Assembly: GCF_016887565.1 (NCBI RefSeq)
Contig: NZ_CP069396.1
Location: 709,001 to 773,000, forward strand
Direction: 5' to 3'
Source: Archangium violaceum
Lineage (GTDB): Bacteria > Myxococcota > Myxococcia > Myxococcales > Myxococcaceae
DNA length: 64,000 nucleotides
The notes beneath the pieces were generated by a model that made no database searches, was not told where the DNA came from, and saw nothing but the letters and a program-made list of their open reading frames with translations. Below, piece after piece: positions 7,754-16,575 of this stretch (its first letter is position 1; each line of letters opens with the position of its first letter). The translations under genes were made by a program, and so were the position numbers.

Positions 7754-8599
7754 TCAGAAGCCGGCCCAGATGAAGTCCAGCGTCGGGACGAAGTTGTTGC
7801 CCCGAACGCGGACGCGCTCACTGAAGCCGTCGCTACCCGTCACCACCTTCGTCGCCCCCTGGTCCGCGTTGGCCCACAAGACGCCCAGGGTGAGGCGGCT
7901 GTGCTGGAAGAGGGCGATGTCCAGGCCGACATGGGCGGTGACGACGAGCGGAGACAGTGGAGCGAGTGGCCCCACGTTCGTGCCCGACACCTCGAGGTCG
8001 CCCTGCGGGCCGGTGACGTAGAGGTCGAGCTCGCCGCGCAGGCGCAGGCGCTCGGTGAAGGCGTGGTCGTACGCGCCGCCCACGCGCGAGCGGAAGCCGG
8101 TCAGTGGCGCCGCGAGCAGGAGATCCACCGGGGTGAGGAAGGAGTTGAGCGGCTCGGCGCTGTTGGGGCCCAGCGCAACGCGGAAGGACGCCTCCGCCCG
8201 GAGTGTCCACACGTCGTGCGCGAGCGCGTCGCCGGACAGCATCAGGCCGGCCCGTGGAATCAGCATCCAGCCGATGTCGTTCTGGCTGGTGTCCCACGAG
8301 GGGAAGAAGAACCCCTTGGCCAACCGCATGGCGAACGTCGGCACCGAGAGTCCGGCCTCGCCCGTCAGGCGGAGGGGCGATCGCACCAGGGCGAAGCGGG
8401 CATCCACGTGGGGGGCCACGAAGAAGAGGAGCGGATGCGTCTGGAGCTCGACCCGGTCATGCACCGCGAGGCGCAGCGGGTTGAAGACGCCCACGCTCCA
8501 GGAGCCACGCGGGCCCACGTCGGCGGTGTCCCGAGCGGGCAGTGGCTCCGCGAGGGCGAGGGTGCCGCCGAGCAGGACGAGGAGCAGCAGGGCTCTCAT
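7754..8599 (-). CDS. Outer-membrane beta-barrel-like secreted protein
   Basis: 281 aa from the ATG at 8599, which overlaps the stop of the upstream gene (ATGA). MRALLLLVLLGGTLALAEP is a signal peptide. The rest alternates hydrophobic and polar residues in beta-strand style (DRVELQTHPLLFFVAPHVDARFAL, FRSRVGGAYDHAF, LRLRGELDLYVTG) and ends in aromatic Phe (FIWAGF), typical of outer-membrane barrels recognised by BamA. No family assigned. Coupling with the phosphohydrolase lipoprotein suggests that both act at the outer membrane. Confidence 0.72.
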   Translation of the reverse strand: MRALLLLVLLGGTLALAEPLPARDTADVGPRGSWSVGVFNPLRLAVHDRVELQTHPLLFFVAPHVDARFALVRSPLRLTGEAGLSVPTFAMRLAKGFFFPSWDTSQNDIGWMLIPRAGLMLSGDALAHDVWTLRAEASFRVALGPNSAEPLNSFLTPVDLLLAAPLTGFRSRVGGAYDHAFTERLRLRGELDLYVTGPQGDLEVSGTNVGPLAPLSPLVVTAHVGLDIALFQHSRLTLGVLWANADQGATKVVTGSDGFSERVRVRGNNFVPTLDFIWAGF

Positions 8600-9750
8600 G
8601 GCAGCCTCCACGTGCCGGCCACGGGGGCGTGGTCGGACAGCCGGAGGGCGTTGCTCTGGACTCCGAGCCGGCCGGGTTCCTGGATGACATCCGTGTCCGT
8701 CCACGTCTCGCCCTTGCGGATGAAGAGGTAGTCCAGCGTGCGGTTCCAGAAGCCGGGCACGCCCTGGTCGTTCACCGCGTCCGGACCGAGCATCGAGTGC
8801 GTGAAGTAGGGCCGTTGATTCGCCTCGCCCACGCCGTAGCGGGCCAGCGGGATGAACGGCTCGAAGTCCTCGTAGAACGGCTTCATGACGCTGGGCGTGT
8901 AGGGCGGCTGCTCGAACTCGGTGCCCTTGCTGCTCTCGCGCTCGTCCAGGAAGCTGGACAGACGCAGCTTGCCGTCACAGGCCTCCGGCGCTCCCGCGGC
9001 CGCGCGCTCGTCGCACACCGGCGGCAGCTCGTTGAAGTCGCCTCCGATGACCCATGGGAGCGTCTCCGCGCGCAGCACGTCGTGGATCTGCTGGATGTGC
9101 TTCTGCTTGGTGCCGTCCTGGTCGTACGCCTCGGTGTGCACCACGTACGCGGCGATGGTGCGTCCGTTGCCCACGTCCACCTCGGCCCGGCCGATGACGC
9201 GCTTGATGTAGAAGGTCCCCGTCACCACGTCCTGGTCCGTGCGGTCGACCTGGCGGATGCTCTCGGCCTTGGTGATGGGGTAGCGCGAGAAGATGGCGTT
9301 GCCCAGGTTCATGCGGCCCACGCCCTCGGACGGTACGTAGCGCGAGTCCCAGGTGGACATGTACGCCGCGTAACGGAGGTTCGTGTTCTCCAGCAGGAAG
9401 CTCACCATGTCGATGTAGGCGCTGCGCTTGGAGTCGACCTCGATCTCCTCCGTCATGAGGATGTCCGGGTCATACTCGCGGATGAGCGCCGCCACCTTGG
9501 TGAGGCAGTCCGTCACCTCGGTGGAGGACATCTGGACGCGGTCTCCCCAGAAGTCGAACCAGAAGTCGATGCGGCAGGCACCGTACTTCACGTTCCACGC
9601 CATCACCTTGAGGGACGTGGGGTTCACCACGGGCGCGGGGTGGTCCGCTTGTGCCTTGAATCGCGGGACCTCCTCCCGGGTGAAGTTCATGGGGTTGGCC
9701 ACCCATTCGCAGCCGGCCAGGAGTACGAGCAGTGGGAGTAATCGTCTCAT
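8596..9750 (-). CDS. Endonuclease/exonuclease/phosphatase-family lipoprotein
   Basis: 384 aa. The lipobox LLAGC at residues 10-14 marks a lipoprotein. The EEP fold is evident: LKVMAWNVKYG (Asn metal ligand), DILMTEEIEVDS (Glu metal ligand), NAIFSRYPI, YVVHTEAYDQ, VIGGDFNELPP (catalytic Asp-Asn) and SDHAPVAGTW (catalytic Asp-His). All hallmark residues are present, so an active Mg-dependent phosphodiesterase or phosphatase in the envelope is expected. The substrate (nucleic acid, phospholipid or inositol phosphate) cannot be told. It is the first gene of a two-gene coupled unit with the barrel protein downstream. Confidence 0.88.
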   Translation of the reverse strand: MRRLLPLLVLLAGCEWVANPMNFTREEVPRFKAQADHPAPVVNPTSLKVMAWNVKYGACRIDFWFDFWGDRVQMSSTEVTDCLTKVAALIREYDPDILMTEEIEVDSKRSAYIDMVSFLLENTNLRYAAYMSTWDSRYVPSEGVGRMNLGNAIFSRYPITKAESIRQVDRTDQDVVTGTFYIKRVIGRAEVDVGNGRTIAAYVVHTEAYDQDGTKQKHIQQIHDVLRAETLPWVIGGDFNELPPVCDERAAAGAPEACDGKLRLSSFLDERESSKGTEFEQPPYTPSVMKPFYEDFEPFIPLARYGVGEANQRPYFTHSMLGPDAVNDQGVPGFWNRTLDYLFIRKGETWTDTDVIQEPGRLGVQSNALRLSDHAPVAGTWRLP

Positions 9751-9830
9751 TCGGTGTGCGATGGTACTTCAGTGGCCGGGGCATTTCGCTGGCCCTCAGA
9801 GAACACGTCTCTCGGAAAGGTAGAACTCCC

Positions 9831-11459
9831 ATGGGTAGGAACATGAAGTCCCCCGACATGAAAGGGCTTCTCCAGACGGCGGCGGCCGGCCGCTACTCCC
9901 GCCGCGACCTGCTGAAGCTGCTGGGTCTCTCGGGCGCGGCGCTCGCGATGCCCACGCTCATCGGGTGCTCGGACTCCACCGAGTACGACTACATCATCAT
10001 CGGTGCGGGCTCCTCGGGCTGTACGTTGGCCTCCCGGCTCCTCACGGACTCGGACGCGCGCGTGCTGCTCATCGAGGCGGGAGGCACGAACGACCGCGAG
10101 GAGATCCGCGACTTCACCCAATCCTACCGGCTGACACAGCCGGGCGCCGAGACCGACTGGGCCTTCAAGTCCGAGCCGCAAGCGGCGTTGAAGGGCAAGG
10201 CCCAGTCCTATTCCTGTGGCCGGGTGCTCGGCGGCAGCAGCTCCGTCAACGGCATGGTCTGGGTCCTTGGCAACCGGGCCGACTACGATGGCTGGGCCGC
10301 GGCCGGGTGCTCCGGCTGGGACTTCGCCAGCGTCCTGCCCTCCTTCCAGGCCCTGAGCGGGCCGATCCGCCCCTCGAACGCACTGACCGCCCGTCACACG
10401 CTGTCCCAGGCCATCGTCCAGGCCGCCATCGGGCTCGGCCACCCCTTCAACGAGGACTACAACGGCGACAACCAGCTGGGCACCACGTACAGCCAGCTCA
10501 ACGTGGTGGATGGCATCCGCCAGGACGCCTTCTCCGCCTTCGTCTCGCAGCACCTGGCCAACCCCCGGCTCACGCTCATGATGAATGCCTGGGTGAAGCG
10601 CCTGTCCTTCGATGGGGCGAAGAAGCTCGACAGCGTCATCATCGACCAGCAGGGCGGAGAGCTGTCCGTGCGGGCCAGGCGCGAGGTCATCGTCTGCACC
10701 GGCACCATCCAGACGCCCCAGCTGCTGATGCTCTCGGGCATCGGCGCCTCGGCGGAGCTCGAGGCCCACGGCATCCCCGTGGTGGCCAACGTGCCCGGCG
10801 TGGGCAAGAACCTGCACGACCACCTCGTCTCGGTGGCGGTGCGCAAGCTGCGGCAGCCCGAGCCCGCCTCCCACACCACCACCATGGACGTGAACCTCTT
10901 CGTCGGCAACGGGCCCCGCCCGGGGTCTCCCAAGTTCCAGGTGCAGTCGTATTACATGCGCTACGGCTGGGGCTCCTATCCCTCCGAGGCGCTCGCCTTC
11001 GGCCTCATCAACCTGCACCCCACGAGTCGCGGCAGCGTGAAGCTGCGCTCGGCCAACTTCCGGGATGCCCCCATCATCGACCCGAACTTCCTGGGCACGA
11101 ACGAGGACCTCGCCAACCAGCTCGAGGGCTACAAGCTCATCCGCCAGCTCCTGGGTTCGCCGGGTCTGCGCGACCTGGTGGAGGACGTGGAGCACACCCC
11201 CGGCCCCGACACCGTCACCGATGAGCAGACCGTGGAGGCCGTCCGTCAGTATTCGGAGTCCGACTTCCACTCGGTGGGCACGTGCAAGATGGGCACGGAT
11301 GAGCTGGCGGTGGTGGATCCGCAACTGCGCGTGCGCGGGGTTCAGGGCCTGCGGCTGGCGAGCGCCGCGATCATTCCCGTCGTTACTTCGGGCAATACCA
11401 ACGCGCCCGCGATGATGGTCGGAGATCGCTGCGGACGGCTCATCCTCGAGAAGGCCTGA
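9831..11459 (+). CDS. GMC-family FAD oxidoreductase with Tat/lipoprotein signal
   Basis: 542 aa from ATG 9831 (ggaaagg about 11 nt upstream; 9843 is an alternative). YSRRDLLKLLGLSGAALAMP is a twin-arginine signal, ending in the lipobox LIGC, so a folded flavoprotein is exported and lipidated. DYIIIGAGSSGCTLASRL with LLIEAGG is the FAD Rossmann motif. GRVLGGSSSVNGMVW and GTIQTPQLLMLSGIG are the two GMC signatures. DFHSVGTCKMG contains the catalytic His, and NTNAPAMMVGDRC is the C-terminal FAD segment. It probably oxidises an alcohol in the periplasm; the substrate is unknown (choline-dehydrogenase-like relatives are cytosolic). It is divergent from the phosphohydrolase lipoprotein over 80 bp. 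Confidence 0.92.
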   Translation: MGRNMKSPDMKGLLQTAAAGRYSRRDLLKLLGLSGAALAMPTLIGCSDSTEYDYIIIGAGSSGCTLASRLLTDSDARVLLIEAGGTNDREEIRDFTQSYRLTQPGAETDWAFKSEPQAALKGKAQSYSCGRVLGGSSSVNGMVWVLGNRADYDGWAAAGCSGWDFASVLPSFQALSGPIRPSNALTARHTLSQAIVQAAIGLGHPFNEDYNGDNQLGTTYSQLNVVDGIRQDAFSAFVSQHLANPRLTLMMNAWVKRLSFDGAKKLDSVIIDQQGGELSVRARREVIVCTGTIQTPQLLMLSGIGASAELEAHGIPVVANVPGVGKNLHDHLVSVAVRKLRQPEPASHTTTMDVNLFVGNGPRPGSPKFQVQSYYMRYGWGSYPSEALAFGLINLHPTSRGSVKLRSANFRDAPIIDPNFLGTNEDLANQLEGYKLIRQLLGSPGLRDLVEDVEHTPGPDTVTDEQTVEAVRQYSESDFHSVGTCKMGTDELAVVDPQLRVRGVQGLRLASAAIIPVVTSGNTNAPAMMVGDRCGRLILEKA

Positions 11460-11491
11460 GCCTTCCAAGGGGGCAACCCGGGGGACTCGAT

Positions 11492-11526
11492 ACCCTCACC
11501 CCGTCCCTCTCCCAGAGGGAGAGGGG
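11492..11526 (-). repeat. REP-like palindrome, copy 3, overlapping a CDS end
   Basis: Lies across the 3' end of the minus-strand histidine kinase gene. Read on that strand it encodes PSPSGRGTG and then TGA, so the element supplies the stop codon. A GTT trinucleotide run abuts it at 11526-11548. Confidence 0.88.
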
Positions 11527-13832
11527 TTGTTGTTGTTGTTGTTGTTGGGATTGGGGGGCGCGGCCGGCAGGATGACCGTCAGCGTCGTGCCCACCCCCTC
11601 GCGACTCTCCGCCCTCAACGTGCCTCCCAGGCTCGACACGATGGCGTAGCTCACCGACAGCCCCAGTCCCGTGCTCGCTGGTCTCGTCGTGAAGAAGGGC
11701 TCGAAGAGCCTCGCCAGCACCTCCGGCGCCATCCCCACTCCCGTGTCCTGCACCTCCACCACCACCTCTCCCGCCGGCCCCGTGTACGTCGCCACCCGCA
11801 GCACGTTGCGCGCCGCGTCCAGCTCGCTCATCGCCTGCACCGCGTTCAGCAGCAGGTTGATGAACACCTGCCCCAGTCGCCCTTCGTCTCCCTCCACCTG
11901 GGGCACCGGCCGGAAGTCCTTCTCCAGCCGCGCCCGGTGCCGCAGCTCGCCCTTCACCAGGCTCAGCGCGTGCTCCAGCACCGGCACCACCTCCACCCGC
12001 TCTCGTTGCTCGGGCGGTGCCCTCGACAGCATCCTCAGGTCCTGAACGATCGTCTTCAGCCGGTCCGCCCCATCCCTCGCCTCCCCCAGCGCCTCCTCCA
12101 CGTCGTCCAGCTCCTCCTCCAGCTCGTTTCCCTGCTCGCGCAGCGTCTTCCGGATGCGCTCCAGCTCCTCGTTCGCGAAGGCCAGGTTGGCCAGCATGTA
12201 GGCCAGTGGGTTGTTCATCTCGTGCCCCACCGCCGCCGCCAGCGAGCCCAGCGCCGCCATCCGGTCCGCCTTGAAGAGCTGCGCCTCCATCTGCTTGCGC
12301 GCCGTCACGTTCTTCGCGAACACCCGCAGCCCCTCGGGGTCCAACAGCAGCGCCACCGTCAGCTCCCAGTGCCGTCCCCCCAGCTGCACCGTGGGCGGGG
12401 ACTCGCCTACCTCCGCCCCTCGCTTCGCCCACGTCAGCGTCGCCTCCACCAGCGGGTGCCCCGCCCCGCGCACCAGCAGGTCCGGAAAGGCCGTGTGCGC
12501 CGCCGGGTTGGCGTAGCGCAGCGCCCCGTCCATCCCCACCTCCAGCATCGGCTCCGGGTGCAGCAGCGGGAAGGAGGCCAGCCGGTACAGCTCCTCCTCC
12601 AGCGCGCGCAGCTCGGTGACGTCTCGCACCAGCAGCGCCGTGGTGGTGCTCGCCCCGCTGCCCGGGGCCGGTGCTCGCACCGTGGCCTCGGCCGCGTACC
12701 ACCGCGTCTCGCCCTCCACCTCCAGACGGTACTCCACCCGCCCTCCCACGCCGCTGTGCCGCGCCGCCCGCGCGAGCGCCACCAGCGCATCCCCCGCCTC
12801 CGGCCCCAGCACCGCCTCCAGCCGCCGTCCCTCGGCATGGCGCGTGTCCCGCCCGAACGCCGAGCCCGCGGGCGTCCACAGCCGCATGCACCGCTCCTGC
12901 GCGTCCAGCTCCGCCGCCAGGTACTCCGTGTGCCGCACCGCGCGGGGCGGGGGCGGCCGGGGCACCGGCATGCTGGAGAGGACGAAGCCCTCGCTGTCGA
13001 AGAGGCCCAGCAGCGGCTCCAGCCCCGCGCCCCTCACGGCCAGCGTGGTGAGGATGGATACCAGCGCGGCCGCGTCCGCCTCCTGCAACCGCGAGGTGAG
13101 GATGAGCCCGTCGGCCAGCGTGGGCTCGGTGAACTCGAAGGGGATGAGCAGGCGCTCGTCCGTCCCCACGTGCTCGGCGAGATAGGCCCGGACGGTGTTC
13201 TCCTCCGGATGGCTGGAGTAGATGGCGGCCACGTCCGCCTCGCCGGCCAGCAGCGCCAGCAGCGCCTTGCGGTAGGTGCCGTGGAAGCGCTCCTCGGCGA
13301 AGGTGTCCGAGGGGTTGAGCCCCTGGGCCCGCAGGTGGCGCATGGGCAGCAGATAGCCGCCGGTGGAGCGCGGGGCCACCCAGGCGGCACGTCTGCCCTT
13401 CAATGTCTCCACGGTGAGCGGCCGCTCGGCCCGGCACACCAGTGCCGCGTGGTAGTACCAGAGACCGGCCCGCACGGCCCTGAGCACCGCGCGCGCTTGC
13501 GGCTCGAAAGCGGTGCACTGCTCGGCCGTGCCCCAGGCGAGGTCCACCCGGCCCTCCACCAGCTCCCTCTCCAGCGCCTCGTACGAGGGCGCCAGCTCCA
13601 CCACCACCGGGCGGCCCAGCCGCTGGGTGAGTGCTCGGCTGAAGAGCTCCGCCCGCACGTGCTCCTTCACCTCTCCGAGCGACGGGGAGAGGAGGAAACG
13701 GAGGGGCGCGGCCGGTATCATCACGTGCATGTCTTCGCGGGCGTCCGGAGCTCTCCGGAGCTCCTCCGTTCCCGAAGCATGCCGGACGTCCCGGGCGCGC
13801 GCATCTTTCGCGCCCGGAGAGGTCTCATGCAC
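11496..13832 (-). CDS. Histidine kinase with N-terminal PhnD-like ligand domain and PAS domain
   Basis: 778 aa. Residues about 40-290 (FLLSPSLGEVKEHVRAELFS, VDLAWGTAEQCTAFEP, VAAIYSSHPEENTVRAYL) form a phosphonate/phosphite-type (PhnD, PBP2-like) binding domain. No signal peptide or membrane segment precedes it, so it should sense a cytosolic ligand. Two PAS-like regions follow (about 310-420, 430-520). The kinase core has the phosphoacceptor H537 in VGHEMNNPLAY, an N box (FINLLLNAVQAM), DTGVGM and GLGLS. The protein ends in poly-Asn plus PSPSGRGTG from a repeat. The start at 13832 has GAGAGGG 8 nt upstream; ATGs at 13730 and 13721 are alternatives. No adjacent response regulator. Confidence 0.87.
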   Translation of the reverse strand: MHETSPGAKDARARDVRHASGTEELRRAPDAREDMHVMIPAAPLRFLLSPSLGEVKEHVRAELFSRALTQRLGRPVVVELAPSYEALERELVEGRVDLAWGTAEQCTAFEPQARAVLRAVRAGLWYYHAALVCRAERPLTVETLKGRRAAWVAPRSTGGYLLPMRHLRAQGLNPSDTFAEERFHGTYRKALLALLAGEADVAAIYSSHPEENTVRAYLAEHVGTDERLLIPFEFTEPTLADGLILTSRLQEADAAALVSILTTLAVRGAGLEPLLGLFDSEGFVLSSMPVPRPPPPRAVRHTEYLAAELDAQERCMRLWTPAGSAFGRDTRHAEGRRLEAVLGPEAGDALVALARAARHSGVGGRVEYRLEVEGETRWYAAEATVRAPAPGSGASTTTALLVRDVTELRALEEELYRLASFPLLHPEPMLEVGMDGALRYANPAAHTAFPDLLVRGAGHPLVEATLTWAKRGAEVGESPPTVQLGGRHWELTVALLLDPEGLRVFAKNVTARKQMEAQLFKADRMAALGSLAAAVGHEMNNPLAYMLANLAFANEELERIRKTLREQGNELEEELDDVEEALGEARDGADRLKTIVQDLRMLSRAPPEQRERVEVVPVLEHALSLVKGELRHRARLEKDFRPVPQVEGDEGRLGQVFINLLLNAVQAMSELDAARNVLRVATYTGPAGEVVVEVQDTGVGMAPEVLARLFEPFFTTRPASTGLGLSVSYAIVSSLGGTLRAESREGVGTTLTVILPAAPPNPNNNNNNNPSPSGRGTG

Positions 13833-13860
13833 GCGACCCTCTCACGCACGCCGGGAGGGC

Positions 13861-14058
13861 TCAGGCGTAGACCTGGTCGCTCTCGACGGACGCTTCCAGG
13901 CGGTGGTTGAGCTGCTCGAGCCGGCTGTAGCGGGCCTGCAGCATCTCTCGGTAGGCGCGGTGGTCCGAGTGGGCGATCTCGTCGAGCAGCTCGCGCAGGG
14001 ACGAGTCGAGGACCTCCTTGAGCTCGCGGGCCTCCACGGCGGTCAATTCCAGGAGCAT
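13861..14058 (-). CDS. Small coiled-coil protein
   Basis: 65 aa with an excellent SD (AGGAGGAA, 7 nt before the ATG). The sequence is strongly helical and amphipathic: AVEARELKEVLDSSLRELLD in the first half and ARYSRLEQLNHRLEASVESD in the second, with heptad-spaced Leu/Val. I do not recognise a family. Such small acidic helical proteins are common and conserved in myxobacteria. It sits 28 nt upstream of the histidine kinase start on the same strand, so the two could be co-transcribed. Confidence 0.78.
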   Translation of the reverse strand: MLLELTAVEARELKEVLDSSLRELLDEIAHSDHRAYREMLQARYSRLEQLNHRLEASVESDQVYA

Positions 14059-14265
14059 GACGGCTTCCTCCTCACGGACACGTTAGGCACCGCGCACCCC
14101 GGTGGCCCCATGCCTCCGCACGCCGCATGCGCGCCGGGGCGAGGAGCCGCCCCCTGCCCCCAGGGCTGCCCCTCCTGCCTGCCCTTGCCGTGGCGCCGGG
14201 TGTTCCCCACTCAGAAGGAGAGGGGCCCGGTGCGGGAGGGCGCGGGGGCTCGTGAGGAGGACGTC

Positions 14266-14604
14266 ATGGTGCGGCTGGACGAGGTGCGTGAGGGCATGGT
14301 GGTACGGGACGCGGAGGGCCGGAGGGTGGGGCGCGTGGGCGCGGTGGGCGAGAGCCACTTCGAGCTGGAGCCTCACCTGCTGTCGCGCGACGAGTTCCTG
14401 GTGGAGTACTCGGACGTGCGCCACGTGCGCGACGGCGAGCTGTACCTCGACCGCACCCCGCACCTGCTCAAGCTGGAGGACGACGATGGTGGCGCCCTGC
14501 CCCCGCGGCACAGCGAGGGCCTGGAGGCGGAGCCGGTGAACGTGAACGAGGAGGAGGAGCACCCCATGGGCCATGGGCTGGACGGCTCCCTGACACACCT
14601 GTGA
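14266..14604 (+). CDS. PRC-barrel/DUF2171-like small protein
   Basis: 112 aa starting at ATG 14266, directly behind GAGGAGG. MVRLDEVREGMVVRDAEGRR, VGRVGAVGESHFELEPHLLS and FLVEYSDVRHVRDGELYLDR reproduce the beta-rich pattern of DUF2171/PRC-barrel domains (VxDxxGxxVGxV, then an anchor strand and V..V.DG.lyL). The C-terminal 40 residues are acidic and probably disordered. PRC-barrel proteins bind other proteins or RNA; the role here is unknown. It is divergent from the 65-aa coiled-coil gene. Confidence 0.75.
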   Translation: MVRLDEVREGMVVRDAEGRRVGRVGAVGESHFELEPHLLSRDEFLVEYSDVRHVRDGELYLDRTPHLLKLEDDDGGALPPRHSEGLEAEPVNVNEEEEHPMGHGLDGSLTHL

Positions 14605-14759
14605 CGGGCCCATGACGGGCCGCGGCACGAATCCCGCACAACCCGTCAGGCCTGTCGTGAAGAGGACGATAACTCCCGGGAATCACAGGAGAAGTGTGGC
14701 CCGGGGATGTCAGACCCGGAGTGTAGACCCGTCCCTCTCGGAACGGAGTGGGGAGGGTC

Positions 14760-16508
14760 ATGAAAAGGGTTTCGACGTCCTGCGCCATGGTGGCGCTCTT
14801 CACATTGGTGTTCTCGTGCAGCTCGGCGCCGGCGCCGGACGAGCCGTCGGAGAGGACGGTGTCGCGAGGGCTGTCCACGCCGCGCAAGCTGCTGCCCTTC
14901 GTCGCGCTGGCGGACGGGCGGGTGCTGGCCGCGGGAGGGCATGACGGCAACCGCACGCTGATGAGCTGCGAGGTGTACGACCCGGAGACGGGGGAGTGGC
15001 GTGCCACGGGGGCCCTGCGCGCGGCGCGGCGCAACCACGCGGCGGTGACGCTGGCGGACGGGCGGGTGCTGGTGATGGGGGGCACGTACTCGGCCTCCTT
15101 CGGCGCGCTGGCGAGCGCGGAGATGTACGACCCGGCGACGGGCCGGTGGACGGCGGTGGCGGACATGGCCGAGGCGCGCAACGACCCGGCGGCGGTGCTG
15201 CTGGCGGACGGGCGGGTGCTGGTGGCGGGCGGCCTCGACGTGGACCGGCGCCCGGTGCGCTCGGCGGAGCTGTTCGAGCCGGCGACGGGGCGGTGGACGC
15301 GCACGGGGGCGCCGACGTCCGCGCGTGGTGGGGCGCAGACGGGCGTGGTGCTGGCGAGCGGCAAGGTGCTCTTCGTGAGCGGGCTGCAGGCGGAGCTGTA
15401 CGACCCGGCGAGCGGCCAGTGGACGAAGACGGGCCCGGTGGGGGGCGTGGCGGGGACGCACCGCTCGGGGCACACGGTGACGCGGCTGCCGGATGGGCGG
15501 GTGCTGGTGGTGGGCGGCACCACGTCGCGCGCGGCGGCCACGGCGGAGCTGTACGACCCGGCGAAGGACGAGTGGCTGCAGGTGAAGGAGCCGGGCACGC
15601 CGCGCGAGGCGCATGGGGCGTGGGTGGAGGAGGGCGAGGATGGGCGGGTGCGGGTGCGGGTGGTGGGAGGCTTCCACGTGATGTCGGGGGCACTCGCGTC
15701 GGTGGAGAGCTACGACGTGGCGTCGAACACGTGGAGCGCGGAGCCGGCCCTGCGGACGGCGCGGCGGGGGGCGGGGCTGGTGCGGCTGCCGGACGGCGCG
15801 GTGCTGGTGGTGGGCGGCTCCAACGACCTCGAGGGGACACTGGCCACGAGCGAGCGGTACGCGCCGGAGGTGTGCATGCCTCTGACGTGCGAGGCGGCGG
15901 GCCGGGTGTGTGGCGCGGTGCCGGACGGTTGCGGCGGGACGCTGGAGTGCGGCCCCTGCGCGGTGGAGCCTCGGTGTGGCCCGGAGGGCTGCGGGGTGGA
16001 GCGCGCGATGTTCGACCCGGAGCTGAGGGCACCCCGGTGTGACGGGGTGGAGCAGGGGTGCACCTCGGGCGTGCTGCTGACGGGGCGGGGGCGGCTGGGC
16101 CCGGAGTCGAACGCGCCCAACGCGCTGTGGGGCTCGTGCGAGGACGGCGAGGGGGGCAAGCACGAGCGGGACGAGGCGCTCGACGGGCTGCGGGTGGTGA
16201 CGGTGGAGGGAGGGACGCTGGCGCCGGGGAGGACGGTGCGGGTGGAGGCCACGGTGTGGGCGTACACGGATCCGGGGGAGAACCGGTTGGACCTGTACTT
16301 CGCGGCGGATGCGCGCAACCCGGCGTGGACGTACCTGGCGACGCTCACGCCGAGCCGTCCGGGGGCGCAGGTGCTGTCGGCGACGTTGGTGCTGCCGGCG
16401 GGGGCGCTGCAGGCGGTGCGGGGCGTGTTCCGCTACGCGGGCAGCGCCGAGCCGTGTCCCGGTGGCGTCTTTGACGACGTGGATGACCTCGTGTTCGCCA
16501 CGCGGTGA
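14760..16508 (+). CDS. Kelch/galactose-oxidase-like propeller lipoprotein
   Basis: 582 aa from ATG 14760 (ggggaggg just upstream). The lipobox LVFSC places the lipidated Cys near residue 20. Six or so kelch repeats follow, each with a LADGRVLVxGG core and then xxELYDPATGxWxxTG. They form a beta-propeller at about 40-375. A Cys-rich linker (CEAAGRVCGAVPDGCGGTLE, CGPC, CGPEGC) follows. The last 160 residues (VRVEATVWAYTDPGENRLDL, ending FDDVDDLVFATR) look like a jelly-roll domain of the kind found behind secreted peptidases. It is probably a surface carbohydrate- or protein-binding protein. I see no copper-radical Cys-Tyr site, so enzyme activity is unlikely. Confidence 0.82.
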   Translation: MKRVSTSCAMVALFTLVFSCSSAPAPDEPSERTVSRGLSTPRKLLPFVALADGRVLAAGGHDGNRTLMSCEVYDPETGEWRATGALRAARRNHAAVTLADGRVLVMGGTYSASFGALASAEMYDPATGRWTAVADMAEARNDPAAVLLADGRVLVAGGLDVDRRPVRSAELFEPATGRWTRTGAPTSARGGAQTGVVLASGKVLFVSGLQAELYDPASGQWTKTGPVGGVAGTHRSGHTVTRLPDGRVLVVGGTTSRAAATAELYDPAKDEWLQVKEPGTPREAHGAWVEEGEDGRVRVRVVGGFHVMSGALASVESYDVASNTWSAEPALRTARRGAGLVRLPDGAVLVVGGSNDLEGTLATSERYAPEVCMPLTCEAAGRVCGAVPDGCGGTLECGPCAVEPRCGPEGCGVERAMFDPELRAPRCDGVEQGCTSGVLLTGRGRLGPESNAPNALWGSCEDGEGGKHERDEALDGLRVVTVEGGTLAPGRTVRVEATVWAYTDPGENRLDLYFAADARNPAWTYLATLTPSRPGAQVLSATLVLPAGALQAVRGVFRYAGSAEPCPGGVFDDVDDLVFATR

Positions 16509-16575
16509 GGTGACAATCGAGACGGTCTTCCACGGAGGGTAGACGTGGCGGCGCAACGTGCGAAGCTGTGCCGCC

